A DNA stretch of 24,249 nt from the IMG/VR virus record IMGVR_UViG_3300009154_000276, positions 1 through 24,249 of that record; one strand, written 5' to 3'. Below the pieces are notes generated by a model, which was given only the letters and a program-made list of their open reading frames with translations, was not told the DNA's origin and searched no databases. This DNA is from a virus. Within the stretch, counting starts at the first letter, position 1. Every line of letters starts with the position of its first letter. Made by a program: the position numbers and the translations under genes. Shown here piece by piece: positions 22,629 through 24,249 of the stretch.

Positions 22629-23168
22629 ATGGCAAAGAAGCAGATCGATCAGGCAATCGGCTCCTGGGAGGCCGCGTGCCTCTTGGGCGTGCATTGGACA
22701 ACCCCCGCCAGAATGGTGGGGAAGGGGCTCCTGACGAGCCGCACCCTGGCATCCCCGGTAGTCAGCGACCCCGAGCGTGTGTTCAGCATCTACTCCCTTG
22801 CTGAGTGCGAGGCCGACTGGGAGGAATACTCTGAGCAACTCAAGCAGGGCGGCTCCGGCAAGCGGCCTCGTGCTGGCGTTGACCTCCGGCCGCCGATGGT
22901 CAAGGCATTGGCCGCGCTCAAGCACCAGATCGCATTCGGCGATGCCGTCTCGACCGGCGAGGCCGCGGAGATCATGAACGTCCATTGGACGTTCCCGCCG
23001 AGGATGGCGCAGCAGGGGAAGATCGTGGCGAGGATTCTCGTCAACGCGAGAAATAACCGCAGCCGATGCTGGATTTTCTCGCGAGCCGCCTGCGAAGCTA
23101 ACGTGTCCCTCGCCCGCCGGCTGCAAACGGCCGGCACGAAAAAAGGTCGGCACAGAAACCTCGCTTGA
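22629..23168 (+). CDS. Protein with two tandem winged-HTH-like domains
   Basis: 179 residues with two related units. Unit one (about 12-70) has SWEAACLLGVHWTTPARM, then KGLLTSRTL and IYSLAECEADW. Unit two (about 108-165) has STGEAAEIMNVHWTFPPRM, then QGKIVARIL and IFSRAACEANV. The shared pattern EAA-x-[LI]-[LM]-x-V-HWT-x-P-x-RM with a wing and a C-terminal CEA helix resembles MerR/excisionase-type winged helix-turn-helix folds, but the HWT core is unlike the usual one. They are joined by a basic linker (KQGGSGKRPRAG). The start has AGAAGG upstream. It divides the control region from the helicase and may be an excisionase, repressor or activator. Family certainty is moderate. Confidence 0.7.
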   Translation: MAKKQIDQAIGSWEAACLLGVHWTTPARMVGKGLLTSRTLASPVVSDPERVFSIYSLAECEADWEEYSEQLKQGGSGKRPRAGVDLRPPMVKALAALKHQIAFGDAVSTGEAAEIMNVHWTFPPRMAQQGKIVARILVNARNNRSRCWIFSRAACEANVSLARRLQTAGTKKGRHRNLA

Positions 23169-23193
23169 CCGATCTTCATTAGTAGCCTAATAT
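23165..23193 (+). promoter_or_regulatory. Near-consensus sigma70 promoter for the helicase
   Basis: TTGACC (23165-23170), 17-base spacer, TAATAT (23188-23193). Start of transcription would be near 23200. It lies over the stop codon of the upstream gene and 28 bases before the helicase ATG, with AAAGGAG (23205-23211) between. Box spacing and match are the best in the window. Confidence 0.75.
23178..23191. promoter_or_regulatory. Small palindrome overlapping the helicase -10 box
   Basis: ATTAG (23178-23182), TAGC, CTAAT (23187-23191) is a perfect 5-4-5 inverted repeat covering the spacer and the first half of TAATAT. A repressor binding here would block the promoter, and the wHTH protein just upstream is the obvious candidate. 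Five-base arms are short, so chance is possible. Confidence 0.35.
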
Positions 23194-23220
23194 CCTGCCC
23201 ACGCAAAGGAGTGCAGCAGG

Positions 23221-24249
23221 ATGCTCTGGACACATCAGAAGGAAGCGATTGAGTGGGCGAGCGGTCGCCGTGACGCTCTTCTGTGGCTCGGAATGGGCTG
23301 CGGAAAAACGCGAGTGGCGCTCGAGATCATCAAACTGGCGATGCTCGCCGGCTCTTTTCGCCGCATCTTGGTCGGCTGCCCGAAGGCAGTGATCCCTGCC
23401 TGGGCGAAACAGGTGGCAATGTGGCTGCCAGAGATTCGCATCGTCCTGCTTGACCGCGGCACATCGGCCGACAAAGGCCGGCAGATCATTGCCGCGATGG
23501 CTGATACGTCTGCCGTGATCATTGTCGGCAACTACGAAAGCCTGTGGCGGATCAAGGAGATCGAAAAAGTCTCCTGGGACTGCTTCGTCTGGGACGAGGT
23601 TCACCGGCTCAAGTCGCCGTCGGGGGCCGCGAGCAAGTGGGCGGCGAAGATGGGCAAGCGGAATCCGACCGCGAAGCGTATCGGCTTGAGCGGCACCCTG
23701 CTCGCGCAAAGCCCCCTTGACGCCTACGGCACTTGGCGAGCCGTCGAATCGCCGGAGTGTACCACTTTTGGTACGACCTACTCGCTCTTCAAAGCGACCT
23801 ACGCGATCACAAATCCTGCGATCCCCGGCATGGTCATCGGCTGGCGGAACAAGGAACAGTTTGCGGCCCGCGTTGCCGCGACGACATTCCAGCGCAGGAG
23901 CGAGGATGTTCTTGACCTCCCGCCGATCCATCACATTGAAGTTCCGGTGGAGATGTCTGCCAAGGAGGGCCGCGTCTACACCCAGCTCGAGAAGGATTTT
24001 TGTGCCGAGGTCGATGGCGGTTTCATAACACCGCAGAACGCGATGGTTGGCCTGCTCCGAATGCTCCAGGCCACGAGCGGATTCATGAGGCTCGACGATA
24101 CCGTCTCTGCGAGGCAGATCGACGAGGTGCCGTCGAAGCGGGCTGCGTTCGCCGAGATGCTCGAGGATATGCCCGAGCATGAGCCGCTGGTGGTGTTCTG
24201 TCGGTTCCGGTCGGACATCGACAGCGTTCTCCACGTTTGCGAGCAACTG
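23221..24249 (+). CDS. SNF2-like DNA helicase (3' end outside window)
   Basis: An ATP-dependent DNA translocase or helicase of superfamily 2, 343 residues visible with no stop before the right edge. ATG 23221 has AAAGGAG 9 bases upstream. Motifs: Q-like HQ at 5-6, Walker A G24-M-G-C-G-K-T30, DEVH box D125-E-V-H128, motif III S157-G-T159, and the start of the C-terminal helicase lobe (LVVFCRF near 325-332). The order matches SNF2/DEAD-type phage helicases used for replication or recombination. The antisense frame over the same DNA is a shadow. Driven by its own promoter, it probably starts the early or replication operon to the right. Confidence 0.93.
   Translation, partial: MLWTHQKEAIEWASGRRDALLWLGMGCGKTRVALEIIKLAMLAGSFRRILVGCPKAVIPAWAKQVAMWLPEIRIVLLDRGTSADKGRQIIAAMADTSAVIIVGNYESLWRIKEIEKVSWDCFVWDEVHRLKSPSGAASKWAAKMGKRNPTAKRIGLSGTLLAQSPLDAYGTWRAVESPECTTFGTTYSLFKATYAITNPAIPGMVIGWRNKEQFAARVAATTFQRRSEDVLDLPPIHHIEVPVEMSAKEGRVYTQLEKDFCAEVDGGFITPQNAMVGLLRMLQATSGFMRLDDTVSARQIDEVPSKRAAFAEMLEDMPEHEPLVVFCRFRSDIDSVLHVCEQL

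Noticed and set aside
22518-23153. 211-codon minus-strand frame over the tandem-wHTH gene
   Set aside because: Antisense shadow. The plus-strand protein shows an internal domain duplication, which is strong evidence for its frame.
23179-24246. Long minus-strand open frame (355 codons)
   Set aside because: It is antisense to the SNF2 helicase, whose Walker A, DEVH and SGT motifs are intact. The antisense product has no recognisable pattern.

Overview
The window looks like a stretch of a temperate tailed-phage (or prophage) genome, running from the tail genes across the integration region into the early genes. The evidence is a very long tape-measure gene at the left, about a dozen tail, fibre and adhesin genes packed with ATGA/TAATG overlaps, a tyrosine integrase on the minus strand, and a divergent early region with a putative DNA-binding protein and an SNF2-type helicase. 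By eye the base composition is GC-rich (around 60%), with lower-GC patches. Nothing fixes the host. A Gram-negative or planctomycete-like host of moderately high GC is possible but is only a guess. No terminase, portal, capsid or endolysin gene is visible.

Layout, left to right. (1) 1-8636: the tape measure (cut by the left edge, with tandem N-terminal repeats), then four unassigned tail-region proteins, including a Thr-rich protein with 11-residue repeats and a cysteine-rich protein, then a second Cys-containing conserved protein. (2) 8661-11184: a compact non-structural cassette inserted among the tail genes. It holds a small acidic ORF, a small helical putative DNA-binding protein, a calcineurin-like metallophosphoesterase, a dCMP-type deaminase and a P-loop deoxynucleoside monophosphate kinase. 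The last two would feed dNTP supply. (3) 11225-21270: a 10-kb receptor-binding array. It contains two copies of a three-gene arrangement (small membrane protein, small beta-sandwich protein, collagen-like fibre), three fibronectin-III fibres with exchangeable C-terminal carbohydrate-binding-like domains, a predicted beta-propeller adhesin, a polyglycine adhesin, and a small protein of a family I know from marine podoviruses and cyanophages. (4) 21267-22421, minus strand: the integrase and a small gene upstream of it, separated by a strong terminator. The integrase ribosome-binding site lies inside a perfect inverted repeat. (5) 22422-22628: a non-coding divergent control region with a perfect inverted repeat and a 20-bp segment resembling the 3' end of a tRNA, a possible attP core. 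(6) 22629 to the right edge: a protein with two tandem wHTH-like units, then a near-consensus sigma70 promoter with a small palindrome on its -10 box driving an SNF2-like helicase that runs off the window.

Together the genes suggest a lysogenic long-tailed phage that diversifies host recognition by duplicating and shuffling fibre modules, and that may keep its integrase silent through a terminator plus an occluded ribosome-binding site. The most interesting signals are the modular fibre array, the integrase control elements and the tandem-wHTH protein facing them.
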